64,000 nt of DNA, from assembly GCA_934045075.1 (NCBI GenBank), contig OW203722.1, forward strand, positions 22,571,879-22,635,878, in the 5' to 3' direction. Below are positions 32,106 through 42,960 of this stretch, one piece after another (position 1 is the first letter of the stretch; each line of letters begins with the position of its first letter). The position numbers were made by a program, and so were the translations under genes. The notes beneath the pieces were generated by a model. It saw only the letters and a program-made list of their open reading frames with translations. It searched no databases and was not told the origin of the DNA. Source of the stretch: Yponomeuta sedellus. Its lineage: Eukaryota > Arthropoda > Insecta > Lepidoptera > Yponomeutidae.

Positions 32106-32450
32106 TCTAAGAGAAGGCCTCTGCCCTACAGTGGAACTGAAGTAAAGGAAAACATCATCATCATCACCAGCCCACCTTTGCCCAATGCTGAGTATAGGTA
32201 TTTTAGCACATCCAACGCCATATTTTGCGGTCTCTCGCCATTTGCATCCACGAGCTCCCTGCTTACTTAAGCACATCGTATGATCATGGTGCAGTTTCGG
32301 GTAAGTCGATTGTATTGATAACCGAATCTTGATGCTTAAGAGGTAATGATCGGGACAACTGGCGAGGCGGGAAGATGGTAGGTGGACTAAGCAGTAAAGG
32401 AGTGGTGGCAATCAGTAAGTAGAAAATAAAAAATACATAACATAACGTAA
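32106..32450. repeat. Unassigned SINE-like sequence
   Basis: GGCCTCTGCCCTACAGTGG and CATCATCATCACCAGCCC are typical of lepidopteran SINE ends. No gene. Confidence 0.4.
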
Positions 32451-32454
32451 TATA

Positions 32455-32592
32455 AGATCATGCCTGTATCCATGAGAGTTACTCAGAGAACAGGGCCTGC
32501 CAGATGTCACAATCCTGACAGATCACCTTCGCTTCATCAACCTTCATAAGTCGTTGCGTGCACGCACACCAGTTCCGGGTACTTTTTGTTCA
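32455..32592 (+). repeat. Family D copy, diverged
   Basis: TCATGCCTGTATCCATGAG, CAGATCACCTTCGCTTCATC, GTTCCGGGTACTTTTTGT. Confidence 0.8.
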
Positions 32593-32692
32593 TGAATATT
32601 ACATTTAAGTATGATTATATAAACCAAGTATATATTTATTAAGTATATTTATATAATACTTTATAAAAATATATACATAAAATAAAAAATAT

Positions 32693-33646
32693 ATTACACT
32701 TTTTTATTTTTAATGCACTAACCCGTGCTAAGGAACAAATTTAAAAACCTATTTAGAGGCTAAAAATTTCACCCATGCCGGGATTCGAACCCGCAACCTC
32801 TGGCTATCCGTACCAGCGCTCTACCAATTGAGCCAATGGGCGACTCACGGCATCAGTGAAATTTCGAACCTCTTTACAATATTCTCTGTATTACGTACAG
32901 GCAGCGACATCCGACTTAAGCAAATTGCATTACTTACAGCCCCGACCACCTACTTTGCAGTTAGGTTTTAACATCGGAACGACATCACTGTACCCACATG
33001 ATTACACTTTTTTATTTTTAATGCACTAACCCGTGCTAAGGAACAAATTTAAAAACCTATTTAGAGGCTAAAAATTTCACCCATGCCGGGATTCGAACCC
33101 GCAACCTCTGGCTATCCGTACCAGCGCTCTACCAATTGAGCCAATGGGCGACTCACGTTAAGTCGGATGTCGCTGCCTGTACGTAATACAGAGAATATTG
33201 TAAAGAGGTTCGAAATTTCACTGATGCCGTGAGTCGCCCATTGGCTCAATTGGTAGAGCGCTGGTACGGATAGCCAGAGGTTGCGGGTTCGAATCCCGGC
33301 ATGGGTGAAATTTTTAGCCTCTAAATAGGTTTTTAAATTTGTTCCTTAGCACGGGTTAGTGCATTAAAAATAAAAAAGTGTAATCATGTGGGTACAGTGA
33401 TGTCGTTCCGATGTTAAAACCTAACTGCAAAGTAGGTGGTCGGGGCTGTAAGTAATGCAATTTGCTTAAGTCGGATGTCGCTGCCTGTACGTAATACAGA
33501 GAATATTGTAAAGAGGTTCGAAATTTCACTGATGCCGTGAGTCGCCCATTGGCTCAATTGGTAGAGCGCTGGTACGGATAGCCAGAGGTTGCGGGTTCGA
33601 ATCCCGGCATGGGTGAAATTTTTAGCCTCTAAATAGGTTTTTAAAT
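32693..33646. repeat. Perfect palindrome, 419-bp arms, built from SINE-A
   Basis: Left arm 32739-33157 and right arm 33228-33646 are reverse complements with no mismatch that I could find. The spacer is 70 bp (33158-33227). Each arm holds one long SINE-A (with the head GGGCTGTAAGTAATGC) plus part of a second in the same orientation, repeating at 308 bp (32693 and 33001). The structure is therefore a tandem pair followed by its mirror image. At least four tRNA-like modules are present: 32761-32850 and 33060-33155 reversed, 33228-33310 and 33535-33615 forward. Confidence 0.95.
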
Positions 33647-34236
33647 AAAAAATATATTTTTTATATATTTTCATCATGAATATTCTTGTCTTATCTTATC
33701 ATATGTATCAGCTGGGTATAGGTGTACGGGTCTCCAAATCTAGATGCTAAGGGCATTCCACATTCAGATGACACAGGCAATCTGCTTATGGTCGTAGTTC
33801 CAGCGAGCTAGCATACGTCGCGCACTGCATTTGCCAGCTCGGTCTTCACTTGGGACCCTTTTAACCCTCTTTTTTTTGCCGATATTCTGCTGGCCCCTGC
33901 TATTGCAACTTGCTATTATTTAAAGCTAATGGCTTGAAATCCGCCACGTTGTACGATTTTATTTTTAAAATTCCAGTGCGATCAAGTTAGTACTAAAAAT
34001 AATAATAACAACAAAGCTATTTGTTGAACCTAATTAAATCACCTTTGGTATTGTGTTAATGGTTTTAGAATTTAAGTATTTATTTCTCATAACAACGAAT
34101 TTAGGTTTCAGGATAATCTTAGTAAAATATAAATATTGAATATCTCATAACAATTTATTTTATTAGATTGTGACAAACGCCTACATTTTTTATTTTTCTT
34201 CAATGTGGCCTCTTAAACTTAACACCTACTAATAAA
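33647..34236. other. No gene seen
   Basis: AT-rich, no supportable feature. A degraded RTE-like word (GCATTTGCCAGCTCGGTC) lies near 33825. Confidence 0.45.
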
Positions 34237-34382
34237 GGTCTTACTAATAAATGAGTTATACACTCTGAATAACTAATTGATATATTATATCAATTTAAAA
34301 TGGTTTAATCGCATTTAGCGTACAAATAACCAGTTTGTCAGACCTCGCATAACGGCTGTTCATAACCTTTATTAGTAAGGCC
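34237..34382. mobile_element. MITE-M copy
   Basis: Ends GGTCTTACTAATAAATGAG and CTTTATTAGTAAGGCC are inverted repeats. Same termini as 13468-13612 but a different interior. Confidence 0.75.
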
Positions 34383-34583
34383 GCTTAAGTTCAGTTAGAG
34401 AATCAATTTTTTTATATCTCCCGGTAGCTTGTTGCACAGTTGTTTCTTTCAAACAGAATTGTAATTTTTTCGTATTGGGTTTGTGGTGTAAATGTATAAG
34501 AGATTTTAAATGAAAGTATATATTATGTAGTGTGGTGGTGTTAATCGTAAAATTTATTTTACATTCTAGCACTATCAAATCTA

Positions 34584-34742
34584 GTGAAGGACGTTCTCCA
34601 ACCAGGTGGGATGACGATCTGCGAAAAATTGCCGGCAGACGCTGGATGCGATGGATGCAAACTGAAGGCAAGGCGCTATGGCGCTCATTAGGGGAGGGCT
34701 ATGTCCAGCAGTGGACTAATATAGCCTGAAGAAGAAGAAGAA
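34584..34742 (+). pseudogene. RTE-type LINE C-terminal remnant
   Basis: Open frame ending EGRSPTRWDDDLRKIAGRRW, then ALWRSLGEGYVQQWTNIA and TGA at 34729, then (GAA)n. It keeps the conserved RWDDDL and YVQQWT words. Upstream coding sequence is absent. Confidence 0.85.
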
Positions 34743-34794
34743 TTTGCACAAAGTATTCTAATACATACATTTGTCGCCGTTGTAAATTTGTGCA

Positions 34795-34910
34795 TAAGTC
34801 TGGGTGTATTTCCATGTTTGTGATGTTCTTGCCTGGTTAGCATAGCACAGGTTCTATTTTGGGACCAGGACGAGTGATTATATACTGTGTAAAAGTTATT
34901 GTAATAATAG
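34795..34910. repeat. Family K copy
   Basis: GTCTGGGTGTATTTCCATG, CTTGCCTGGTTAGCATAGC and TTCTATTTTGGGACCAGG. Least interrupted copy in the window. Confidence 0.6.
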
Positions 34911-35296
34911 CTGATCGCAAAACGAATATAATTGTATGCTAAGGGACTATTGATTGCTGTACTAATCAGTCCTATTGTCAGTGTCCACGTTTCCACTCCG
35001 TAGGTATTAGCAGCAGGCCCAGGATTCGTTACAACATTACTCATACATCACACAAGCTAAGGATTTGGATTAAATTATGCACATACAGATTTAATTTAGC
35101 GCTATTTTCACCGCTTTCTTTGCAAAGTAGCGGTTACAGCTAATGCTTACAAAATACGTGATAAAAAACCAATAATACGACTTCTGAGAATTAACTACTA
35201 AGCAGGTGGGCCCAACGTTGCAATGAGTTACATGAAATATCTCTATAATTTCTTTTTTATGTTTTATAAAGTGTTCTCTATCTATCTATTGTTGAA
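34911..35296. repeat. Unassigned DNA; LINE 3' end at its right
   Basis: 35240-35290 (TTTTATAAAGTGTTCTCTAT then CTAT repeats) looks like a LINE polyadenylation end. The rest is unassigned. Confidence 0.45.
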
Positions 35297-35307
35297 TTTG
35301 GTTCCCG

Positions 35308-35666
35308 ATATCAACCCTTGTATGTCCCTACTGCTGGGGCACGGATATCTTACTGCATCGCAGGAAGGTTAGGGCATATTCTACCAAGGGGGCCAAGTGC
35401 GGGTTGGTGGAGGTTTGTAAGACAATGGCGGGCCTTACTGTCAGAAGTTATCAAGCCGCCCATAAGGCCTCTGACATGGTTTAACGACTTTCATCACATG
35501 ACAGCCGGCACCAACGGCTTGACGTGCCTTGCAAAGCACGGAAGCGCCCGGAACAATGCCACTAGCGGTAGTCACGGGACGGTCACCCATCCTGCACCAG
35601 ACCACGCCTGTTGTTGCTTAAATCAAGTGATTTATTCCGAACCCGGTTCTACTAGGCCACGAGCGC
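35308..35666 (-). repeat. 5S-SINE, full length with 11-bp TSD
   Basis: Flanked by perfect direct repeats TTTGGTTCCCG at 35297-35307 and 35667-35677, which fixes both ends. The head GATTTAAGCAACAACAGGCG keeps the box-A-like region. Confidence 0.95.
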
Positions 35667-35677
35667 TTTGGTTCCCG

Positions 35678-36880
35678 CCTGCATGTCGGGTTGTTGGTAC
35701 TTTTTTGTTAGAGTTTTTCTAAGGGTTAGCTGTAGGCGATAGGTACTTGTATTATCATAAGTTATTGTGTCTTCCTACGTTTATGTAAGTTTATTATTGC
35801 ACTTCACCTTCTTTTCCCGCACTACCCCTTTGCGACTCGCAATAAGAGACTCTCTTCAACACCAAAGGTTTGCTGGAAGAGAATGCTTCTTGCAAAAGAA
35901 GCTTTCTCTTCTTGCTTAATGAATCACGCCCTTGTACATTTACTCATGTAATTAGTGCATTAAAGAATAGATATAATGAATAATAATGATACTTTCTCAT
36001 TTTGTATTAATTTTTCATTTATTTATTTATTTCGCAAATTAACATAATTACATTACAGCTTACGCTATTTCATAATTATTTGCGGTATATACTTAATCTA
36101 ATTAAATAAACTAGCATGCAAACACAAATTGTACTGACAATTTAAATATGAGAATTATAATGAAACAATAATGTCATTCAAAATCCATCAGTAACTCATG
36201 CGCAATAAAATTTAAATAAATATTTTATTCGAAAAGCTATGGTTACAATATGTAATCAATACGTATTAAATACATATGTTTCTACGTTAATACATATGTT
36301 ACATATGTTAATACGTATTAAACACATATAAATTCATATGTTTTTTAGTGATTTCTATACCTATTTCTTGGATTAATGTAGGTTTCACACAGTCAATGAC
36401 ACTCGCGCAAACATGAGAAATCGGACATACTTACTTACAAATTATATGCATGCCTACGAGCCAAACACATTACTGTCCTTTTGGACTCAGACGCGATCAG
36501 GTAAGAAGCATCTAAAGACATTAAAAAAATAAATTCATCCGCTTTAAATTAAATTCAAATCCAGCGTTAATAAGGTAGAGCGAAGTCTAAAGAAAAATAT
36601 CAGAAAGCTATCGTTTCGTAACACCTCCTATATAAAAGCACTTCAGCCACCCCATCCGATTGAAGCTATCGCGAAATCCAATTAAAACCCCAGTGCGTTA
36701 GGAATGATAATTGAACATTGCTCAGGAATTTCACACTTCACTTTTAAGGGTTCCCTTCATTTGGTTATCATGCGTGCGTAGAGTTAGGAATTCAAAAGAT
36801 ACGACGTTTTTTCATTGAAAATTGCATATTCATTCGGTCGCTGAAAATCGTTGAAGGAATTAAAATAATAATTCTATGTT
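35678..36880. other. No gene seen; AT-rich
   Basis: Around 36255-36350 short palindromic words (ATACGTAT, ACATATGT) repeat. No supportable coding region. Confidence 0.5.
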
Positions 36881-37244
36881 CGATATTAACCCACGTATGT
36901 CCCCACAGCTGGGTCACGGGTCTCATCCTGCATCGCAAAAAGGTTAGGCCATACTCCACCACGGAGGACAAGTCCGGGTTGGTCGAGGATTGTAAGACGG
37001 TGGCGGGCCTTACTGTCGGTTGTTATTAGGCCGCCCTAAGGCCTCTGACTCGGCTTAACGACTGACATCTATCAACGGCAGCCGGCATCAACTGCTTAAC
37101 GTGCCTTGCGAAGCACGGAATCGCTCGGAAAAATGCCACGAGCGTTGGTCATATACGGTCACCCATCCATACACTAAACGCGCCCTATGTTGCTTAACTT
37201 TCGTGATTATTTAAGATCACTCAGGCAGCCGGGGCTACGAGCGA
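36881..37244 (-). repeat. 5S-SINE subfamily 2, full length
   Basis: CGATATTAACCCACGTATG to GGGGCTACGAGCGA. The reverse strand reads GTTAAGCAACATAGGGCG then GTATGGATGGGTGACCG, closer to real 5S rRNA than subfamily 1. Best copy of this subfamily. Confidence 0.9.
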
Positions 37245-37484
37245 TCAATAATGCGTATGAATCACATAATACACACGCATTATTAATAATATTCGTAAAC
37301 ATGGAAATGCATGAATCTGCAGTGGAAATGAGTTTTATTGGCGTTACAGAGACTTTCATTATCGCAGTTATTAGTGATATAATAAAAAAAGTAAGAATCG
37401 CGGTAGAAGAACAGCTTCTACACAGATAGTAATAAAAAATTGTCTTCGACAACGTCTCTGCTTTAACCTTTGCATCTCCGTAAT
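37245..37484. other. No gene supported
   Basis: An 80-codon frame (37187-37429 plus) starts inside the SINE; its unique part shows no domain. Confidence 0.4.
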
Positions 37485-37865
37485 TACATGATTTATACAG
37501 CGTCCAGTATCACCTTTACTTAGATGCCTGAAGGGACCACCAGACGCTACCGTGTCAGAGACATTGTTTTTAGATAGTAAGTGTAATAGGGTCGATATCA
37601 ACCCTTGTATGTCCCCACTGCTGGGACATGCACGGGTCTCTTCCTGCAAGGTTAGACCATACTCCACCACGGGGGCCAAGTCCGGGTTGGTGTAGGAGTG
37701 TAAGACAGTGACGGGCCTTAATGTCAGAAGTTATCAAGCCGTCCGTAAGGCCCCTTACATGGCTTGATGACTGCCATTACATGCACCAACGGCTGTCGTT
37801 ATTGAAGTTTAATAGGCTTGCTCAGTACCTACACCATCCTGACAGCTAATCATAGAAAGAGTTCC
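37485..37865. repeat. Family G copy split by a 5S-SINE
   Basis: GATTTATACAGCGTCCAGT, GATGCCTGAAGGGACCACC before the SINE; CACCATCCTGACAGCTAATC after it. The uninterrupted copy is at 61035-61222. Confidence 0.75.
37593..37795 (-). repeat. 5S-SINE, 5'-truncated, nested in family G
   Basis: CGATATCAACCCTTGTATG to GCACCAACGGCTG. Confidence 0.85.
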
Positions 37866-38272
37866 AACCGAAACCTCGCATTAAATTAGTGCAAGTTCTT
37901 TCCAGTCTTCACACACGTCTGTTTGAAATAATCGAGTTAAAAAGATGTTAATGGGATAAACCGCGATTACCAATCGAAAACCCCACTCATTGGTCGTAGA
38001 CTGACGAAAGGGTTCTGATTGAAGTGCTAGTACTATTACAGATTGGAGATTGCCTCGGAATTGGTTTGTTATTTGATTCGTTATGGAGCATTTCGACACA
38101 AATGCTGATTGGATTTCGGCGGTAGGTAAGGATGAACATATCCGAGCTCTATTTGGAGTCTCACTGACGGATCACATCAAAAATGAGACAATCCGCTAAA
38201 GAATTAAGGTAACTGACATAGCCTATAACATGTGCAGGCTGGGCTGGTCACAATTACAAAGTAAAATCTAGT
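37866..38272. other. No gene seen
   Basis: No supportable coding region. Confidence 0.4.
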
Positions 38273-38577
38273 GTTTGGAATCAATCACTGGAGTTTAGCA
38301 ACAACAAGAGCAGTCAGGTGCAGGATGGGTGACCGTCCCGTAACTACAGCTAGTGGATTTTTTCCGAGCACATCCGTGCTTCGCAAGCCGTTGTTGCCGG
38401 CTGTCATGTAATGGAAATCGTTAAGTCATGTCAGATGCCTTATTGGCGGCATGATAACTTCGATTACAATCCTTCACCAACCCGGACTTGGCCCCCGTGG
38501 TGAAGTATGGCTTTACCTTCCTGCGATGCAGGAAGAGACCCATGCCCCAGCAGTGGGGACGTAAAGGGTTGATGTCA
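38273..38577 (+). repeat. 5S-SINE, 5' end slightly short
   Basis: TGGAATCAATCACTGGAG to AAAGGGTTGATGTCACG; box-C-like GGATGGGTGACCGTCCC intact. Confidence 0.9.
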
Positions 38578-38667
38578 CGGTCATAACCAACCAATTTTCG
38601 GCACGTATTTATTGAATTAAATTTATTTAAAATCGCCAATTATCTGTTTATTTTGTTTCTGTGATAT

Positions 38668-39055
38668 TCGTTATTCGTTATCAACCCTTATATGTCCCCA
38701 CTGCTGGGGCACGGGTCTCTTCCTGCATCGCAGGAAGGTTAGGCCATACTCCACCACGGGGGCCAAGTCCGGGTTGGTGGAGGATTGTGAGACAGTGGCG
38801 GGCCTCACTGTCAGAAGTTATCAAGCCGCCCATAAGGCCTCTGACATGGCTTAACGACTGCCATTATATGACAGCCGGCACCAACGGCTTAACGTGCCTT
38901 GCGAAGCACGGAAGCGCTCGGAAAAATGCCACTAGCGGTAGTCACGGGACGCTCACCCATCCCGTACCTGACCGCGCCTCTTGTTGCTTAACCAAGTGAT
39001 TGATTCCAATCACTCGGTTCGCCTAGGCCACGAGCGCTTCCCTAGGCCACGAGCG
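38668..39055 (-). repeat. 5S-SINE, full length, 14-bp TSD, 5' end doubled
   Basis: Direct repeats TGTTTCTGTGATAT at 38654-38667 and 39056-39069. In element orientation the first 19 bases (AAGCGCTCGTGGCCTAGG) occur twice in a row, at about 39018-39055. Same young subgroup as the copies at 51685 and 55164. Confidence 0.95.
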
Positions 39056-39069
39056 CTTCTGTTTCTGTG

Positions 39070-39349
39070 ATATGTCTTGTGGTTATAACAAATGTATTTT
39101 CTTTCTACTTTCTTATAATTTGCTTTACTGAGCGATGCTTTTATTCTACGTCGTGGAACATAAAACTCATTAAAAAGCCTTTAAGACGCCAACGTTCCCT
39201 CAGAAAATACTGAGAAAATAGTCTTTTGTAATAGCGTTTACATGCAAAGGAGGTTGAGCAAAAAAAATCATATTTATCCTGAACCATTTTACTAAAGATA
39301 CATTCAGCATCAAAACCACCTTTGTATTTTAGTCCGTAAACTTACTGAT
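39070..39349. other. No gene seen
   Basis: No supportable coding region. Confidence 0.4.
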
Positions 39350-39600
39350 CGTGGCGGTAGCCCAGAGAGACCCAGGTTCGATTCCCAGAGCAGACATGAA
39401 AGTTATCCTAGAGAAACCAATCGCTAACGGTAAAGGAAAACGTCGCGAGGAAACCTAAGTGTCTGAGGTGTTCAAACAATATCTCAACGCTTGAAATTGC
39501 CCATACGCGGAGAGCGCGCGTGGTAATTAAGCCAGTACTCTCTCTTAGAGAGAGGGCCTGTGCCCTGTTGTGGGACGTTATACGATACATAAAAAAGTTA
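39350..39600 (+). repeat. SINE-E with tRNA-like head
   Basis: The B-box-like GGTTCGATTCCC near 39376 is followed by GGTAAAGGAAAACGTCGCG, GTCTGAGGTGTTCAA, GCTTGAAATTGCCC and GTGCCCTGTTGTGGGACG. This copy shows SINE-E is tRNA-derived. Confidence 0.75.
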
Positions 39601-39679
39601 CTGTCTAGACGTTGTTGGGCGGCTGCCCTCGTGTGCTGGTAGAAGTTGAGGAGAAGAAACGCCTGGTCGTAGTTTAAAC

Positions 39680-39869
39680 ATAACATTTACATACAAGCCC
39701 ATACATTGCTTCTGGCCTCACACTAGGATACCCTGTGTCGTGGAAACTAGAAACAACGACATCGCAAACATCTAAACATCCAAGATCTTAGGTTTTTTTT
39801 TTGTTCCCAGCCGGGATCCGAACCCGGGACCTCTTGCATGGTAGGCAGACGCGCTACCGCTACGCCATC
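39680..39869 (-). repeat. SINE-G copy
   Basis: Minus strand: tRNA-like head with GGTCCCGGGTTCGGATCCCG, then GGATGTTTAGATGTTTGCG and the GGTATCCTAGTGTGAGGCC body. Confidence 0.85.
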
Positions 39870-39924
39870 AACTTGACCAGAGGTCGTCAAGTTGAAGACA
39901 ATTTTTAATTTTATTTACGCACAG

Positions 39925-40262
39925 AGATACTTATACGTTGGAAGAAGGTTAGGTGACAGAAAAACTATTTTTTTTTTTTTTGCCACATCAAAGTGGTACA
40001 ATAATTTGTTGGGGATGCCAACAGAGGTTTGTAAAGCTTGATGTGCCATCGACTGTACCGAGAGTATCTGCGGGTTTCTTATGGCATGATCTGGCATCCC
40101 GCATGCCACGTAGGCACATTCTTGCCCGTCTTTGATGTTTGGAGAGCCACTGAAATTGCGTCCTATTTTACTACTTTGCTTACACAAAAATTGTTGTACG
40201 AGCCCCAGATTTATATCTTCGGCAAAGGCATTCAATTCGTTGAAAAAGGCTTCATATGTGCC
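39925..40262 (-). repeat. Possible retrocopy with an A-run at its 3' end
   Basis: On the minus strand an open stretch (ending ...SVGIPNKLLYHFDVA) runs into an A-run of about 14 at 39969-39982, as a processed retrocopy or LINE 3' end would. I see no target-site duplication and do not recognise the sequence. Confidence 0.35.
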
Positions 40263-40324
40263 TAAATAAACAGTCTACAGTGGAATAACATTTGCATTTT
40301 GTGGCAATAAATTTCTGTAATGTA

Positions 40325-40885
40325 TATATTCTTAATAATTCGCGATCACATACATAGCTATATATTAAAAACCTATTTAGAGGCTAAAAATTCCACCCAT
40401 GCCGGGATTCGAACCCGAGACCTCTGGCTATCCGTGCCAGCGCTCTTCCAATTGAGCTAATGGGCGACTCACCGGCATCAGTGAAATTTCGAACCTCTTT
40501 ACACTATTCCCTGTATTACGTAACCTAACTGCAAAGTAGGTAGTCGGGGCTGTAAGTGATGCAGTTTACTTAAGCTAGATATCGCTGCCTGTACGTAATA
40601 CAGAGAATAGTGTAAAGAGGTTCGAAATTTCACTGATGCCGGTGAGTCGCCCATTAGCTCAATTGGAAGAGGGCTGGCACGGATAGCCAGAGATCACGTG
40701 TTCGAATTCCGGCATGGGTGGAATTTTTGGCCTCTAAATAGGTCTTTAAAATTGTCCTTAGCACGGGTTAGTGCATTAAAAATAAAAATAGTATAATAGG
40801 TATAAATTAACTAAATTATTAACGTCAAAAATTAAGGTGATTACATTTTACCTAATAAATTATCGCGATAAGACCCGTAATAGTG
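40325..40885. mobile_element. MITE-I split by a SINE-A inverted pair
   Basis: Left piece CTTAATAATTCGCGAT ... ATAGCTATATATTAA at 40330-40366, right piece TTACCTAATAAATTATCGCG near 40850. The middle is the SINE-A pair. Confidence 0.65.
40366..40795. repeat. SINE-A inverted pair
   Basis: 40366-40523 reverse copy, up to CCCTGTATTACGTAA. 40590-40795 forward copy with the longer head (GGGGCTGTAAGTGATGCAG) and the tail TTGTCCTTAGCACGGG. The two arms differ at several positions, so the pair is older than the 33-kb palindrome. Confidence 0.9.
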
Positions 40886-41337
40886 GATTTTGTAATCGGA
40901 GTACATTATTTTATTTAACAGCATAATACTCGTAGTAACAGCTTATTGCTAACAGATTATTGAAAAAAATATCAAATAACTGCCTTATATCTGCGACCCT
41001 GTCTGCGTGGACTTCAGAATTGAGTTCAGGGGAAAATATTTCTACTACAAATTCACCACAGTACTTAGAACACAATTTTATGAATCTGGGGCCAGTATCA
41101 TGGTACTGTGAACCTCCTAACCATTGAATGGAACTATCAGTGCTATCACGTCACTATGAACTTCTTACCAAACTAAGGAATTCACTTAAACTCTATAAAT
41201 ATTGTAATTATTATTCTTACTATTATTAAGATGTATTGGTCTTGTTCTGGACATAAAATGTTTTTTTAGTATAAGTATATGCCAGGATTGGAACACAATT
41301 CATGAACAATTCCATTTATAAACTATCGAGCATTCGA
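40886..41337. other. No gene seen
   Basis: AT-rich, no supportable feature. Confidence 0.45.
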
Positions 41338-41748
41338 CTTCCGTGCTTCGCAAGGCACGTTAAGGCGTTGGTGCCGGCTGTCATGTAATGGCAGTCGTTA
41401 AGCCATGTCAGAGGCCTTGTATGTCCCCATTGCTGGAGTACGGGTCTCTTCCTGCATCGCAGAAAGGTTAGGCCATACTCCACCACAGGGGCCAAGTCCG
41501 GTTTGGTGGAGGATTGTAAGACAGTGGCAGGTCTTAGTGTCAGAAGTTATCAAGCCACCCATGAGGCCTCTGACGTGGCTTAACGACTGCCATTACACGA
41601 CGACCGGCACCAACGGCTTAACGTGCCTAGCAAGAAAGCGCTCGGAAAAATGCCACTAGCGGTAGCCACGGGACGGTCACCCATCCTGCAGCTGACCGCG
41701 GCTGTTGTTGCTTAACTCAAGTGATTGAATCCAATCACTCGGTTCGCT
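41338..41748. repeat. 5S-SINE foldback
   Basis: 41338-41418 is the middle of the element forward (TTCCGTGCTTCGCAAGG ... TCAGAGGCCTT). At 41419 the element restarts from its 3' end in reverse (GTATGTCCCCATTGCTGG) and continues to the 5S-like head near 41748. An 80-bp part therefore exists in both orientations. Confidence 0.9.
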
Positions 41749-42187
41749 ACTCGTATGTATATAATATTACATTATTCTCCTCCATTACAAAGTCAGACAA
41801 TTCAAAGAAAATACCCACCGAATCACTACTCCCGGCCCGCCGAGCAGCCTCTCGACGAACGAAAATGAGCCTTATTGTTACCGTAATCTCAACACACGTA
41901 CGTAGATGTAATCGGAGTTCTCTTTGATGTTTTTGAGAGCTACTTAACGAGGTGCGTCTGGCAGACTCAAAAGATCCCCTCTGGAGTGACGTGGACTCCA
42001 GACTTCAAACGCTCTGATTCGCTTTCACGCCTAGGCTGGATTTTAGTCGGCTGAAGTAGGCACCTGCGTGATATGTGTGCTTAAGCCTGTCTTGCTGACA
42101 ACGTGAGACGCTAAGCTTTTTCTTTCATTTGAGCCCCTTTAAAAGCCTTTTAATTAATACAGACGGTCACGCTCTGCTCTTGTACAT
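41749..42187. other. No gene seen
   Basis: No supportable coding region. Confidence 0.4.
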
Positions 42188-42410
42188 ACACCCACAGACC
42201 CACACACATGCACACACACACATGTACACACAAGCTTACATACACATACACACAAACCACACGCACACATACACAAAGGCACAGGCACACGCTTACATAC
42301 ACACACACCACATGCACGCACACACACACACACACCCTCACACACACACACACACCCTCACAGACACATACACACTCACATACACACCACACGCACACAC
42401 ACACTTTTTG
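42188..42410. repeat. (CA)n-rich complex microsatellite
   Basis: Imperfect CACA/CATA/CACG repeat over about 220 bp. All reading frames here are artefacts. Confidence 0.95.
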
Positions 42411-42750
42411 AAGTATAACTGTATTATTACAGTAATGTATTGCACATGAAACATGATTTCTGTGTGATTTCTAAAGTGAACTGTGCAATGGCACAGACAT
42501 TACTTTAGAATTCACACGTGCAAAGGCGCTTTGCCTCTGAAAGAGATTTCGTCCAGCAAACCCTAGTAGGTTGGAGAGACATGAATAATCTAGTCTAAAT
42601 AGGTATGTGAAGAAAAATTAACTAAAAAAATCCTAAATAACCTACTTTCGTGAGGACTAAAAAGTACTTTCCCAGATGGTATGTGATACAACAAAATAGA
42701 GCGTTTGTTCACTTATGATACATTTTGATATAGATACTTGATATTTTGAC
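42411..42750. other. No gene seen
   Basis: No supportable coding region. Confidence 0.4.
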
Positions 42751-42960
42751 GACCTCCATGGCGCAGCGGTAGCTCATCTGCCACGCGAGAGGTCCCGCGT
42801 TCGATCCTCGGCTGGGGATAAAAAAAAACCCAGGTCTTGGATGTTTACATGTTTGCGATGTCGCTATTTCTGGCTCCCACGACACACGGTATCCTAGTGT
42901 GGGTCCAGAAGCAATGTGTGTGCCAGTATATAAATATTACGTTATGTTGTAATGTTATAT
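42751..42960 (+). repeat. SINE-G copy
   Basis: GACCTCCATGGCGCAGCGG head, B box CGTTCGATCCTCG, body GGTCTTGGATGTTTACATG and GTATCCTAGTGTGGGTCC. Confidence 0.85.

Noticed and set aside
31833..32411. 192-codon minus-strand frame
   Set aside because: Mostly antisense 5S-SINE plus flank; no domain.
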